A stretch of DNA of 6,045 bases from Chloroflexota bacterium (GTDB lineage: Bacteria; Chloroflexota; Dormibacteria; Dormibacterales; Dormibacteraceae), in NCBI GenBank assembly GCA_005880525.1, contig VBFW01000100.1:1-6045 (forward strand). The letters are read 5' to 3'. A model generated the notes under the pieces. It was not told where the DNA came from, made no database searches, and saw only the letters and a list, made by a program, of their open reading frames with translations. Shown piece after piece: positions 1 through 5,771 of this stretch; within the stretch, counting starts at the first letter, position 1; each line of letters opens with the position of its first letter. The translations under genes and the position numbers were made by a program.

Positions 1-153
1 TCCGTAGTAGGAGGTGTCCGCCTCGGCCATTGAAAACTGGGTCGCGTAGAAGGCGAGGCGGTCCTCCGAGGTCTTGACCGCCATCGGGTAGAAGAGCCGG
101 GAGTCGATCAGCGAGCGGTCGATCCAACCGGCGATCCCACTCCTGACTGCCAT
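1..153 (-). CDS. DUF72 family protein, N-terminal part (gene continues past the left edge)
   Basis: The reverse strand is open from an ATG at 153 to the window edge (51 codons, no stop). It begins MAVRSGIAGWIDRSLI and contains a GW-D-LI-S-FYP stretch at residues 9-23, then SEDRLAFYATQF at 29-40 and ending in a D-TSYYG motif at 47-51. This is the usual opening of DUF72 proteins, a TIM-barrel-like family often called YecE-like, with a conserved first strand and a V-E-V/I-D-S-T-F/Y-Y motif. The biochemical function of the family is not settled. There is no convincing Shine-Dalgarno site before the ATG. The gene is head-to-head with the adenylate cyclase, with about 39 bp between the two preferred starts. 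The family call is based on motif recall only, and about four fifths of the protein lies outside the window. Confidence 0.8.
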   Translation of the reverse strand, partial: MAVRSGIAGWIDRSLIDSRLFYPMAVKTSEDRLAFYATQFSMAEADTSYYG

Positions 154-192
154 CTCGGCGCGATCGTGGCACAGGGCACCAAGGCGGGCGTT

Positions 193-2403
193 ATGATCCC
201 GCCAGCCTTGGGCCGCTTCATCCGCTACTGGTACACGTACCGCACGGTCGTCGCCGTGCTGCTGGGGATCCTCGTCAGCGGCTCGATGTACTGGCTCTAC
301 ACGCAGCAGGTCGCATGTGACAACCAGGACCCGAGCTGCGCCATCCGCCTCTCGCTGCACCCGGAAGACCGGCTCTTCTTCGAGTCGACCGACCCCAACA
401 TCGTGTTGGTCGGCATCGACGACCACTCCATTCCCGCGTTGGGAGGTCGCTTCCCACTGGACCGCAGCGAGTACGCGAAAGCACTTAAGGTCCTGAACCA
501 GGACGCTGCCGGCGCGGTGGCGTTCGACATCGGCTTCTCCGACCAGGGCCGGACCGACGATGGCGACAACGCGTTCGCCGCCCAGCTGGCGGTGACCAAG
601 GTGCCGGTGGTGCTGGCCTACGGGTCCAGCGGCCCGCTCCAACTCGGCGACGGCCAGGTTTCGATGACGGGCACCGACCAGATCCCGCTGCGAAAGTTCC
701 GCTGCGCCGATCTGTTCTCGTCGGCCACCATCGCGCAGTGCGCCAATCCCTATCCCAACGTGACCCTCGGCTCGACAAACCTGAACCCCGACGCAGACGG
801 CATCGTGAGGAAGATGCCGATGTTCGTGCAGCCGTCCTGCACGGTGACGGTCAGCTGCGTGACCTCGACGATCGATGCGCTGGGCTTCGCGACCTACCGC
901 GCTTTCGCCTTGCAGGGCTTGCAGGGACCTGACCTGACGTACTCGCCCGACGGCGCTCTCTTCGGCTCTACCTGGACCAAGTCATTGCCGGTGGACCAGC
1001 ACGGCCAGGCGATCATCAACTTTTCAGGCGGTCCCGGCGCCTACCAGTTGCGCCACGAGTACTACTCGTTCTCCGACCTCGTCTCGGGGAGCCTGCCGGC
1101 CGACACTTTCGCCGGCAAAGTCGTGCTCATCGGCAGCTATTACCTGACGGGCGCCCAGGACGAGCACCTGACCCCGACCTCCGTCGGCAGCACGAGTGCG
1201 GCGCAGGTCTCCGCCGGCATGGCCGGGCTCGAGGTCCAGGCCAATTTGGTCCAGATGCTGCTGTCGGGCCCGAAGGCCTTCCTGTCCCCAGAGCCGCCGC
1301 TGGTCGTGTTGCTGATCATCTTCGCCCTCGGCCTGTTCATGGCCCTGGTAGCGGCGCGGCTTTCAGTCCTTTGGGGCCTCATCGCCACCGCAGGCGCTTT
1401 GGCGGTGTTCACATTCGGCATGGGGGGCCTCGCGTATTTCAGCAATATCGTCCCCGACCTGTTCCATCCGTGGATGGCGCTCGCGCTCACGTACACAGGG
1501 GTCACCGCCTATCGAGTGCTCTATGAGGACCGCGAGCGGCGGAAGGTCACGACGCTGTTCGGCCAGTACCTGAAGCCTGAGATCGTCGCGCAGCTCGCCA
1601 AGACTCGCGGCGGCGCGGACGAGATCTTGCGCGGTGGCGATCGCCGCGACATCACTCTGCTCTTCATCGACATTCGCGGCTTCACCTCGATGTCGGAGTC
1701 GATGGCCGCCGAGGATGTGACGACCCTGATCCAGATGTATCTGGATCACATGAGCGACATCATCTTCACCTGGGACGGGACCATCGACAAATACGTCGGC
1801 GACGAGATCATGGCGCTGTGGAACGCGCCGCGCGACCAGGAGAACCACGCGCTGCTGGCGGTCCGATGCGCGTACGACATGATCAACCGCGCGCCGGAGC
1901 TGCAGCAGCAGCTGATGGCCAAGGGCCTGCCGCCGATCCGCTGGGGCATCGGCGTGAACACCGGGCCTGCCGTGGTGGGCAACATGGGCTCGCACAGCCG
2001 GCTGCAGTACACGGCGCTGGGTGACACGGTCAACACCGCCGCGCGTTTCTGCGCTAACGCGCCGGCCTACCACCTCCTCATCGGCCAGCAGACCTACGAC
2101 ATGTGCAAGGACTTCATCGCCGTCGACCTGGTGCCCGGCGTCCAGCTGAAAGGAAAGTCAGCCGAGACGTTCCGCATATACCAGGTGACCGCGATCCGCG
2201 AGACGACCGGCGCCCCGTGGGTGCAGTTCCCTACCGACATGGCGGCGGACTCGCACCGCCAGTTCACCCAGCAGTTCACGCAGAAGACGATCCTCGCCGC
2301 GGGGATGCTGGCCTCGCGCGACATCCTGATCGGCACCGAAGCCGAGCAGGTGCTGGCCGGTCAGGCGGCGCCGGCCGACGGGCAGGACGGACCGGCCGGC
2401 TAG
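193..2403 (+). CDS. CHASE2-domain class III adenylate cyclase (membrane sensor)
   Basis: It makes cAMP from ATP in the cytoplasm under control of an extracytoplasmic sensor domain. Numbering is from the ATG at 193 (736 aa). A membrane helix lies at about 16-35, then a CHASE2 sensor at about 40-360 with the PLDR-YAKAL and AFDIGFSD motifs and the closing GLEVQANLVQMLL. Three membrane helices follow at about 369-388, 391-415 and 423-441, then a linker with LFGQYLKPEIV and a catalytic domain at about 480-665. Visible catalytic residues are metal-binding Asp493 (FIDIRGFT) and Asp537 (KYVGDEI), adenine-selecting Lys533 and Asp611, and transition-state Asn614 and Arg618 (GDTVNTAAR). Lys/Asp specificity residues point to ATP rather than GTP. 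A tail of about 65 residues follows the catalytic domain. A GTG at 166 would add 9 residues but has no Shine-Dalgarno site and would sit 12 bp from the opposing DUF72 start. The ATG has AAGG at 181-184, so I prefer it. Confidence 0.93.
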   Translation: MIPPALGRFIRYWYTYRTVVAVLLGILVSGSMYWLYTQQVACDNQDPSCAIRLSLHPEDRLFFESTDPNIVLVGIDDHSIPALGGRFPLDRSEYAKALKVLNQDAAGAVAFDIGFSDQGRTDDGDNAFAAQLAVTKVPVVLAYGSSGPLQLGDGQVSMTGTDQIPLRKFRCADLFSSATIAQCANPYPNVTLGSTNLNPDADGIVRKMPMFVQPSCTVTVSCVTSTIDALGFATYRAFALQGLQGPDLTYSPDGALFGSTWTKSLPVDQHGQAIINFSGGPGAYQLRHEYYSFSDLVSGSLPADTFAGKVVLIGSYYLTGAQDEHLTPTSVGSTSAAQVSAGMAGLEVQANLVQMLLSGPKAFLSPEPPLVVLLIIFALGLFMALVAARLSVLWGLIATAGALAVFTFGMGGLAYFSNIVPDLFHPWMALALTYTGVTAYRVLYEDRERRKVTTLFGQYLKPEIVAQLAKTRGGADEILRGGDRRDITLLFIDIRGFTSMSESMAAEDVTTLIQMYLDHMSDIIFTWDGTIDKYVGDEIMALWNAPRDQENHALLAVRCAYDMINRAPELQQQLMAKGLPPIRWGIGVNTGPAVVGNMGSHSRLQYTALGDTVNTAARFCANAPAYHLLIGQQTYDMCKDFIAVDLVPGVQLKGKSAETFRIYQVTAIRETTGAPWVQFPTDMAADSHRQFTQQFTQKTILAAGMLASRDILIGTEAEQVLAGQAAPADGQDGPAG
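2370..2400. terminator. possible hairpin at the cyclase/tautomerase convergent junction
   Basis: Arms GCCGGCCG (2370-2377) and CGGCCGGC (2393-2400) are perfectly complementary over 8 bp, with a 15-nt loop. They end just before the cyclase stop codon, which is 4 bp from the tautomerase stop. No T-run follows on either strand, so this is not a classical rho-independent terminator, and GC-rich coding DNA forms such arms by chance. It is noted because no other terminator candidate exists at this junction. Confidence 0.2.
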
Positions 2404-2407
2404 CTCG

Positions 2408-2830
2408 TCAGCCCCGGCCCAGGGCTTTCCTGGCAGCGGCGGCGATGTCGGCGTTCGTGTTGGCGTGCCCGGCGATGCCCCACCCGCCATCGGGCGATTC
2501 GACCAGCAGCACCCAGGTGCGCTCCGACAACGTTGGGTCGCCGGCGGCCGCGGCGACGATGTGGGTGAGCTCCTCCACCACGCCCAGCTGCTTCTCTCGG
2601 TTCAAGACGCCCTGCGGTGTCAGGATCTGGACGCGCACGTGGCCGCTGTCGCCCGACACGTTCGAAATCGCATCCGACGGCATCTCGTGCACGAACGCCG
2701 CGGTGTTGTCCTTGAACAGCGGAATTTCCGGGACTCCCTCCCACCGCATCACCGCCGCGGCCAGGTCTCGCGCCAGCGCCTTCGTGTCCCGAAACGTCCC
2801 GGCCTTCGCGTACACGTCAATCATCGGCAT
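2408..2830 (-). CDS. tautomerase-superfamily protein (4-oxalocrotonate tautomerase fold, two-unit form)
   Basis: Predicted 140-aa cytoplasmic enzyme. The protein begins Met-Pro-Met-Ile; removal of Met would leave the N-terminal proline that serves as catalytic base or nucleophile in this superfamily. Two beta-alpha-beta units seem present: residues 2-48 (strand PMIDVYAK, helix around 15-30, FKDNTAAFVHEM) and 64-112 (strand HVRVQIL, helix NREKQLGVVEELTHIVAAAA, strand TWVLLVES), followed by GGWGIAG and a C-terminal helix. The length fits double-unit members of the MSAD or cis-CaaD type (about 120-150 aa) rather than the 62-residue 4-OT. Arg14 and Arg66 could be substrate-binding, but I cannot align them with certainty, so the substrate is unknown. 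A GGGAG Shine-Dalgarno site lies 10 nt upstream of the ATG (2845-2841). The gene is divergent from a TetR regulator with paired operator-like sites between, so it is probably repressed by that regulator. Confidence 0.85.
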   Translation of the reverse strand: MPMIDVYAKAGTFRDTKALARDLAAAVMRWEGVPEIPLFKDNTAAFVHEMPSDAISNVSGDSGHVRVQILTPQGVLNREKQLGVVEELTHIVAAAAGDPTLSERTWVLLVESPDGGWGIAGHANTNADIAAAARKALGRG

Positions 2831-2856
2831 CGTTCTGTCTCTCCCAGCACTGAAAC

Positions 2857-2872
2857 TATGTCGAGCGTCATA
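2857..2872. promoter_or_regulatory. putative TetR operator, copy 1
   Basis: The 16-bp sequence TATGTCGAGCGTCATA matches its own reverse complement at 12 of 16 positions and lies 27-42 bp upstream of the tautomerase start. It shares TATG at the left and GCGTCATA at the right with copy 2, at identical spacing. The size and symmetry suit a TetR-family dimer. Binding by the adjacent TetR protein is inferred from position and repetition. Confidence 0.6.
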
Positions 2873-2888
2873 ACGCCCACATCCTAGC

Positions 2889-2904
2889 TATGCTTTGCGT
2901 CATA
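2889..2904. promoter_or_regulatory. putative TetR operator, copy 2
   Basis: TATGCTTTGCGTCATA is the second copy. It is identical to copy 1 at 12 of 16 positions, has TATG...CATA ends (extended to CTATG...CATAG here), and starts exactly 32 bp from copy 1. It ends 3 bp before the Shine-Dalgarno site of the TetR gene (AAGG, 2908-2911), a position where bound repressor would block the regulator's own expression. Confidence 0.6.
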
Positions 2905-2917
2905 GTCAAGGCCGGCG

Positions 2918-3523
2918 ATGACGAGTGACAGCCGCGCGCGCATGGTGCGAAGCGCAGCCTCGCTTATCCGCACCAGGGGCGTGACAGGTACCTCGTTCTC
3001 AGACGTGCTGGCCGACAGCGGGGCGCCTCGCGGCTCGATCTACCACCACTTCCCCGAGGGCAAGGAGCAGCTCGCCGCCGACGCGATCAAGTGGACGTCG
3101 GAGCGCGTCCTCGCCCATCAGCGCGAGTGCCCTGCCTCGACGCCCGAAGGGGTGCTGGACTGGTTCATCGACATGTGGCGGCAGGTGGTGGTCAGCTCGG
3201 GAGGTCGCGCCGGGTGCGTGGTCGCCGGGGTGGCGGTGGACACCGATGTGGAAGCCGGACCCATGACACTGGTGCGCGCCACCTTCAGGTCCTGGATGGA
3301 CCTGCTGACAGGTCAGCTGCAGACGACCGGCCTCACGCCAGCTCGTGCCTCGGCGATGGCGACGGCGACGCTCGCGGGCATGGAAGGCGCGCTCATCTTG
3401 TGTCGGGCTGAACGGAGCGCGGCGCCGCTCGAGACGATGGCTGCCGAGCTGAAACGGTTGCTGCCGGCGGCTAGTGGGAGACCGCGAGCAGGATCGCGGC
3501 GGCGGCGATCGGGCCGAACGTGA
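2918..3523 (+). CDS. TetR/AcrR-family transcriptional regulator, LmrA/YxaF-like
   Basis: A 201-aa DNA-binding repressor, normally released from DNA when a small ligand binds its C-terminal domain. The N-terminal helix-turn-helix spans about residues 7-50: SAASLIRTRGVTGTSFSDV, then ADSGAPRGSIYHHFPEGKEQ. The GSIYHHFP-GKEQLA stretch is typical of the LmrA/YxaF branch. Residues 60-185 form the ligand and dimer domain, including a GCVVAGVAVD segment also usual in this branch. AAGG six bases before the ATG supports the start; Met9 is a less likely alternative. The last 15 or so residues are Arg/Gly-rich and unlike the rest, as if the reading frame had run past an older end. They overlap a possible antisense micro-ORF. 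The gene is divergent from the tautomerase and has two operator-like palindromes upstream, so autoregulation and control of the tautomerase are likely. The ligand is unknown. Confidence 0.92.
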   Translation: MTSDSRARMVRSAASLIRTRGVTGTSFSDVLADSGAPRGSIYHHFPEGKEQLAADAIKWTSERVLAHQRECPASTPEGVLDWFIDMWRQVVVSSGGRAGCVVAGVAVDTDVEAGPMTLVRATFRSWMDLLTGQLQTTGLTPARASAMATATLAGMEGALILCRAERSAAPLETMAAELKRLLPAASGRPRAGSRRRRSGRT

Positions 3524-3539
3524 TCACGAGCAGGCTCAT
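3471..3539 (-). CDS. possible 22-residue hydrophobic micro-protein coupled to the kinase gene
   Basis: An ATG at 3539-3537 overlaps the kinase stop codon in the ATGA arrangement typical of translational coupling. It opens a 22-codon frame ending in TAG at 3473-3471. The product starts MSLLVITFGPI, continues with four alanines and ILLAV, and ends in Ser-His; it carries no charged residues and is long enough to form one membrane helix. The kinase upstream has no membrane helix, although many PknB-like kinases carry one right after the kinase domain. It could therefore be a separate membrane micro-protein, a remnant of a split kinase anchor, or chance. It overlaps the TetR 3' end in antisense from 3471 to 3523. 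No clear Shine-Dalgarno site is seen. Confidence 0.3.
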   Translation of the reverse strand: MSLLVITFGPIAAAAILLAVSH

Positions 3540-4642
3540 GCAACCGGCGCCCGATGCGACAGGTCCGCTCCGGGATCCAGGCTGCGCTGCCACCCAGGGC
3601 ACAAGCGGTCCGCGATGCCGGATACGGCCTCGTCGAACTCCTGGCCATTCTGGTATCGATCCTCGGGTCGCTTGGAAAGTGACTTGAGGACGACTTCCTC
3701 GAGCGGCGGGTCCAGCCCGGGCTTGAGCACCGACGGCGGCTTCGGCGGCGCCTGCACGTGCTTGGCCATGAGCGTGAAGGGGCCGTCGGCCTCGGATGCC
3801 GTGAACGGCGGCTGGCCGACGATGAGCTCGTAGAACATGATCCCGGCCGAGTACAGGTCGCTGCGGCCGTCGACCTTGCTCGATGCGACCTGCTCCGGCG
3901 ACATGTACTGGGGCGTGCCTACGGTGGTGCCGGTCTTGGTCGCGGTTGAGCCTGGCCCACCCGAGTCGTCTGTGAGGCGCGCGATGCCGAAGTCCGCGAC
4001 CTTGACGTCGCCCTCGTCGGAGATGAGAACGTTCTCGGGCTTCATGTCGCGGTGAACGATCGCGTGGCGGTGCGCGTAGTCCAGCGCCTGCAGCACGCCG
4101 TGCATCACCGCGAAAACCTGCGGCAGAGCTATCGCCCCGCGGTTGAGCAAGTCGCGCAGCGACTTGCCGCGGACGAATTCCAGGACGATGTAGTTCGCGC
4201 CCTGGATCTGCTCCATGTCGTAGACCTGGACCAGGTTCGGGTGGCTGGTGCGGGCCATGACCTGGGCTTCCTGGAGGAAGCGCTTGAGAGCGATCGGGTC
4301 GGCGGCGGCCGACGGGACGAGCTCCTTGATCGCGACCTCACGGCCGAGCCCGGTCTGCTCCGCGAGGTAGACGGCACCCATGCCGCCACGCCCCAGCTCG
4401 CGTTTGACCACGTACTTGCCGATGTGCCTTTCCGCCATGCTCGGCGGAGGCGTCACCCCAGGCTTCGGAAGCGTCGGCATGAGCCGCATGGTTGCGGCGT
4501 CCTGGCCCGGGAAGCTGCTTACGGGCGGCGGGCTCTGACTGGGAGCCTGTGGCGCCGGCGGGGTAACCGGCTCGCCAGGCGTCGCAGGCACGTTGGTGCC
4601 GTCGCGGCCGCCGTCTTGCCCTGGTTGACCCCCTTCGGTCAT
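3536..4642 (-). CDS. Hanks-type serine/threonine protein kinase
   Basis: A 368-aa protein kinase that transfers phosphate from ATP to Ser/Thr. Residues 1-70 are a proline-rich, probably disordered leader with a Thr-Met-Arg segment at 51-53. The kinase domain covers about 77-345. Visible elements are the glycine loop GRGGMGAVYLA (84-94), ATP-anchoring Lys106 in VAIK, helix C Glu125, the catalytic loop HRDMKPEN with Asp199, Lys201 and Asn204, DFG Asp217, a Thr/Ser-rich activation loop (223-244) ending GTPQYMSPE (Glu250), DLYSAGIMFYEL (262-273), and Arg329 in subdomain XI. All residues needed for activity are present, and the Arg before the catalytic Asp together with activation-loop Thr residues suggests activation by autophosphorylation. 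Only about 23 residues follow the domain: no membrane helix, PASTA or other sensor, so it should be soluble unless anchored by a partner. It is divergent from a DUF4870-type membrane protein. The start ATG has no strong Shine-Dalgarno site. Confidence 0.95.
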   Translation of the reverse strand: MTEGGQPGQDGGRDGTNVPATPGEPVTPPAPQAPSQSPPPVSSFPGQDAATMRLMPTLPKPGVTPPPSMAERHIGKYVVKRELGRGGMGAVYLAEQTGLGREVAIKELVPSAAADPIALKRFLQEAQVMARTSHPNLVQVYDMEQIQGANYIVLEFVRGKSLRDLLNRGAIALPQVFAVMHGVLQALDYAHRHAIVHRDMKPENVLISDEGDVKVADFGIARLTDDSGGPGSTATKTGTTVGTPQYMSPEQVASSKVDGRSDLYSAGIMFYELIVGQPPFTASEADGPFTLMAKHVQAPPKPPSVLKPGLDPPLEEVVLKSLSKRPEDRYQNGQEFDEAVSGIADRLCPGWQRSLDPGADLSHRAPVA

Positions 4643-4700
4643 CTCGCCCGGAGCCTATCAGAGGAACTTGTTACGGGTATGGCGTTTTCGCGGCATTAAA

Positions 4701-4711
4701 CCGATAATCGG
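4701..4711 (+). promoter_or_regulatory. candidate -10 element inside an 11-bp palindrome
   Basis: In the 105-bp gap between the divergent kinase and DUF4870-type genes, CCGATAATCGG is a perfect palindrome around a single central base. It contains GATAAT (4703-4708), five of six matches to the TATAAT box on the plus strand. Transcription would then start near 4715 and give a leader of about 30 nt for the downstream gene. I cannot find a good -35 box at the right distance. The palindrome could instead, or also, be a regulator site acting on both genes. Confidence 0.3.
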
Positions 4712-4734
4712 CGCGCAAATCGCCAGCCGCATAA

Positions 4735-4741
4735 GAGGAGG
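4735..4741 (+). promoter_or_regulatory. strong ribosome binding site of the DUF4870-type gene
   Basis: GAGGAGG, followed by six bases and ATG, is close to the full anti-Shine-Dalgarno complement. It fixes the start at 4748 and is much stronger than the weak or absent sites before the other genes here, suggesting high expression of this small membrane protein. Confidence 0.85.
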
Positions 4742-4747
4742 AAATCT

Positions 4748-5164
4748 ATGTCGCAGATCCCGCCGCCGCCACCGGGGCAGCCCACGCCAATGGGCGCAGC
4801 GCCAGGTGGCTCGGCCAGCAACAAGAACCTGTACACGATCCTTGCCTGGGCATTGTTCCCACCGATCGGCAGCCTCATCTTTCTGTTTGTCGGCAAGGAC
4901 GACCCGGACGTAAAGAACAACGCCGCTCAGGCGACCGTCATCCACGGCGCAGCACTGGTGATCTACATCATCCTTTGGGTGCTGGCCACCGTCACCGCCG
5001 GCATCCTGTTCTTCCTGCCGCTTCTGTGGTGGGTCGTCTGGTTCATCATCTGGGTTGTCGGCCTGATCCTCGCGCTCCAGGCAGGCGGCCGGCGCGTCAG
5101 CTTCCCCGTCCTCGGCCCCATGGTCGCGAGCTACGTACCCGCAGTTGAGGGCTGGGCCAAGTAA
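4748..5164 (+). CDS. DUF4870-like small membrane protein
   Basis: A 138-aa protein with a proline-rich cytoplasmic-looking leader (residues 1-26, including five prolines in a row at 5-9). Three predicted membrane segments follow at about 28-48, 62-88 and 89-110, the last two very rich in Trp, Ile and Val. A short tail with GGRRVSFP (113-120) closes it. The loop FLFVGKDDPDVKNNAAQA (45-62) matches the pattern of DUF4870/Tic20-like small membrane proteins, where an acidic-Pro-x-Val-x-x-x-A-x-Q motif follows the first helix. The molecular role of the family is unknown. It is transcribed away from the kinase gene and ends in a strong terminator, so it forms its own one-gene unit. It could be a membrane partner or target of the kinase, but only the gene order supports this. 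The reading frame is firm; the family name is moderately sure. Confidence 0.82.
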   Translation: MSQIPPPPPGQPTPMGAAPGGSASNKNLYTILAWALFPPIGSLIFLFVGKDDPDVKNNAAQATVIHGAALVIYIILWVLATVTAGILFFLPLLWWVVWFIIWVVGLILALQAGGRRVSFPVLGPMVASYVPAVEGWAK

Positions 5165-5189
5165 GAAGAGTCGCTTAGCACGATTGCTG

Positions 5190-5226
5190 AAAGGCCCTGC
5201 CGGCGCGGGGCCTTTCCCTTTTTATT
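5190..5226 (+). terminator. rho-independent terminator after the DUF4870-type gene
   Basis: Perfect 8-bp arms AAAGGCCC (5190-5197) and GGGCCTTT (5208-5215) enclose a 10-nt loop, followed by CCC and a T-run from 5219. It lies 25 bp after the stop at 5162-5164. The T-run contains the stop codon of the opposing coiled-coil gene (5224-5222), so the hairpin sits at the tail-to-tail junction. On the minus strand it lacks a T-run after the stem and would be weaker. Confidence 0.88.
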
Positions 5227-5503
5227 CGGCCTTCAGCTGCGCGATCGCCTGCGTGATGCCGTCTCGAAGCTCGTCGCGCTCCGTGCGCAGCAGGTTCACC
5301 TCCGCCCTTGTCTCATCCAGCTGCCTGCGCAGCCGAGTGAGCTCCGCCTGCAGCGGAGGGATTCGTGGGTCCTGGTCGCCCGTGTTGCCCTGCGCGTCGG
5401 CCACCTCGAGACGGGCACGCTCGAGCGCGACCTTGAGCTGGCGCCGCTCGGCCAGCAGCTCCTGGACGAGAGACTCGGACGGCTTACCCGGCTCTTTCGA
5501 CAT
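5222..5503 (-). CDS. small coiled-coil protein of unknown function
   Basis: A 93-aa, highly charged protein with no signal peptide, membrane helix or recognised enzyme motif. It has two helical stretches: residues 10-38 (hydrophobic positions L12, L16, A19, L23, A26, A30) and 51-90, joined by a hinge with Gly, Asp and Pro at 39-50. The second stretch keeps a regular 4-3 heptad spacing over nearly six heptads: L51, L55, L58, L62, T65, V69, L72, R76, L79, I83, A86, L90. It could dimerise as a parallel coiled coil or fold back as a helical hairpin. Its ATG lies inside the end of the preceding 95-aa gene (20-bp overlap, different frame), which suggests coupled translation. It is the last gene of the radical SAM operon. 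I do not recognise the family. Confidence 0.72.
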   Translation of the reverse strand: MSKEPGKPSESLVQELLAERRQLKVALERARLEVADAQGNTGDQDPRIPPLQAELTRLRRQLDETRAEVNLLRTERDELRDGITQAIAQLKAE

Positions 5504-5771
5504 ACCGGCACAGGCCTGGCTGAAATTCGCGCAGCCTGAGGTGCTCCATCTCTCCGCGGAGGAACCGAGCCTTCAGCTCGAGGCTTTTGATGCCCTTCGA
5601 GGATTCATAAGGAAAGCGGTAAAGCTTGCCGGAGTCGACCAGCATGCAAAGGGCGAGCTGCTCTCCATCTTTCTCGATCACCTTCTTGTAGCAGGGCACG
5701 GTGCGTCGCGCGATCTCGACTTTTTTGAAGCCGCCGACGCGGCCGGCGAGCACGGCGATGGGGCCACGCAT
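5484..5771 (-). CDS. hypothetical 95-aa protein between radical SAM and coiled-coil genes
   Basis: I do not recognise this protein. It is basic, without membrane segments, and has balanced composition unlike the Arg/Ser-rich products of the opposite strand here. The N-terminal part reads as short beta strands (PIAVLAGRVGGFKKVEIAR, then LALCMLVDSGKLYRFPYES), the C-terminal part as a helix with alternating charge and leucine (SLELKARFLRGEMEHLRLREF, residues 63-83). Cysteines stand at 27, 42 and 88. The ATG is 18 bp past the radical SAM stop and is the only start codon after that stop in this frame; no good Shine-Dalgarno site is seen. It overlaps the following coiled-coil gene by 20 bp. The tight packing suggests one transcript and perhaps a joint role with the radical SAM protein. 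Confidence 0.68.
   Translation of the reverse strand: MRGPIAVLAGRVGGFKKVEIARRTVPCYKKVIEKDGEQLALCMLVDSGKLYRFPYESSKGIKSLELKARFLRGEMEHLRLREFQPGLCRYVERAG

Noticed and set aside
1363..2073. A 236-codon minus-strand frame antisense to the cyclase
   Set aside because: It mirrors the catalytic domain of the cyclase and has Arg/His/Val-rich shadow composition.
2103..2873. A 256-codon plus-strand frame from inside the cyclase across the tautomerase
   Set aside because: It overlaps the conserved end of the cyclase catalytic domain and the whole tautomerase gene, and its composition is that of an out-of-frame GC-rich read.
2917..2923. A third operator half-site GATGACG at the TetR start codon
   Set aside because: It resembles TATGACG, but no matching second half follows at the expected spacing, so it is probably chance.
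3492..3510. Hairpin with arms GATCGC/GCGATC as a terminator between TetR and kinase
   Set aside because: Only 6-bp arms, no T-run on either strand, and located in a low-complexity GCG-rich stretch inside the TetR reading frame.
4052..4699. A 215-codon plus-strand frame antisense to the kinase
   Set aside because: It is Arg/His/Val-rich with no recognisable motif, and the opposite strand carries all kinase motifs in order.
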